64,000 nt of DNA, taken from contig NZ_JAEEGB010000006.1 of NCBI RefSeq assembly GCF_016316925.1, positions 248,001 through 312,000 on the forward strand. Reading direction: 5' to 3'. Source of the DNA: Clostridium aciditolerans (GTDB taxonomy: Bacteria > Bacillota > Clostridia > Clostridiales > Clostridiaceae). The translations under genes were made by a program, and so were the position numbers. Below are positions 63,320 through 64,000 of the stretch, piece by piece; the first letter of the stretch is position 1, and each line of letters begins with the position of its first letter. Below the pieces are notes generated by a model. It did not search any database, was not told where the DNA came from, and worked only from the letters and a program-made list of their open reading frames with translations.

Positions 63320-64000
63320 CTATAATGCTTTCTCCTCTAACTCATTTAAAATGTTTATACTAGCACTTTTATCATTTTTTAGTTTTTCAAAAAATTCACT
63401 GTCATTCATTTGCTTGTATAAATTCTTTATTATGTTTTTCATTTTAACTTTATCGCATTCACTTATACAAAGCATAAATACAAATTTCACATATTCCTTA
63501 TGCCATTTTGTTGGATGTTCTAATACTGTTAAAGCAATACAAGATTCCTTAACATTTTCTGCTTCTCCATGAGGAATAGCTATTTCCATTCCAACTTCTG
63601 TGGCCATCAAGTTTTCTCTTGATATTACATCATTAACAAAATCTTCATTTATATATTGTTTTTCTAGCAAAACTCTGCACATATCATAAATAATTTCTTC
63701 CCTATTGTTAAATCTCTTACTTCTATAGAAAATCTCCTTCTTTATATACCTTCTTTTTTCCCCTTCTATCTCATTAAAGTTATGCTCAATATATTGTTCT
63801 ATCTTCTTTATTTTTTGCTTTAATATCTAGCTCTACTAAATCAATTTCAATTAGTTTTTTCATAATTTGAACTCCTTCTTTAACTATATTTTTGATGTCT
63901 GTTTTCCCGTAATGCTATAAGGCTAATTTAAAATGTTAGTACCACAATAATGTGGTAAAATTTTTATTTGATAACTAACCGCTTCTAATACTTCCTTTAC
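63320..64000 (-). pseudogene. Broken EIIA/BglG-type PTS regulatory gene
   Basis: The intact 120-residue frame (63320-63682) is a fructose/mannitol-type EIIA domain with the phospho-His segment EIAIPHGE. The same frame is open further upstream (about to 63820: IEQYIEHNFNEIEG, KRFNNREEIIYDMCRV), but without a start. A separate frame opens at an ATG at 63863 with AAGGAGT upstream (MKKLIEIDLVELDIKAK) and ends at 63786; one fewer base in an A6 run would join the two. Further upstream DIKNIVKEGVQ and VKEVLEAVSYQIKIL appear in other frames. I read it as a decayed BglG-like antiterminator, partial at the right edge. A one-base sequencing error could restore part of it. Confidence 0.55.

Overview
The window is AT-rich DNA from a spore-forming, low-GC Gram-positive anaerobe, most likely Clostridium sensu stricto. 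The evidence is strong AAGGAGG-type ribosome binding sites, frequent GTG and TTG starts, an exported protein with clostridial cell-wall-binding repeats, a complete granulose (glycogen) operon and coat-like genes preceded by sigma-K-type promoters. I see no rRNA, tRNA, CRISPR array, prophage or transposase gene.

Layout. 1-2033: end of a LysR regulator, a metallo-beta-lactamase-fold (MBL) hydrolase and a MobB-like P-loop protein. 2034-6463: a repeat element, a cell-wall-anchored M15 peptidase and a MASE3-PAS histidine kinase. 6899-9311: a MATE pump followed by a short UvrC-like GIY-YIG nuclease. 9526-16195: a coiled-coil protein, a large palindromic repeat and a four-gene ABC importer with a DUF3798 lipoprotein. 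16473-17603: a Met/Pro/Gln-rich repeat protein with a sigma-K-like promoter. 17764-28131: glgB-glgA-glgP-amylase-glgC-glgD, which together make, branch and mobilise alpha-glucan. 28478-36074: a CheV protein, a heterodimeric ABC exporter with a leader ORF and a possible 29-residue peptide gene, TerC behind an attenuator-like hairpin, and a second MBL hydrolase. 36075-42715: a 3D-domain cell wall protein, an ECF sigma/anti-sigma operon and a polysaccharide deacetylase. 43129-50244: a second MATE pump, an AraC regulator, a DUF2975/XRE pair, a CPBP protease and two tandem Met-rich coat-like genes. 50449-58045: YhgE/Pip, an amidohydrolase, paired DUF606 transporters with a Crp/Fnr regulator, and a SatD/DUF3307 module. 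58266-64000: Rrf2, a flavin-binding protein, CorA, a His/Cys-rich protein next to a His-rich histidine kinase and its response regulator, and a broken PTS EIIA/BglG-type gene.

The most interesting items are as follows. Five intergenic structured repeats share one core, and two of them sit inside long hairpins between convergent genes. Three Met-rich low-complexity genes each carry an exact AC-N16-CATANNNTA promoter. A candidate metal-sensing two-component system has a His ladder at the kinase N terminus and a His/Cys-rich partner gene. Short translated leaders or peptides and a terminator-like leader lie around the ABC exporter and terC. Positions and motifs were read by eye from the sequence; family names come from recognised motifs, not from database searches.
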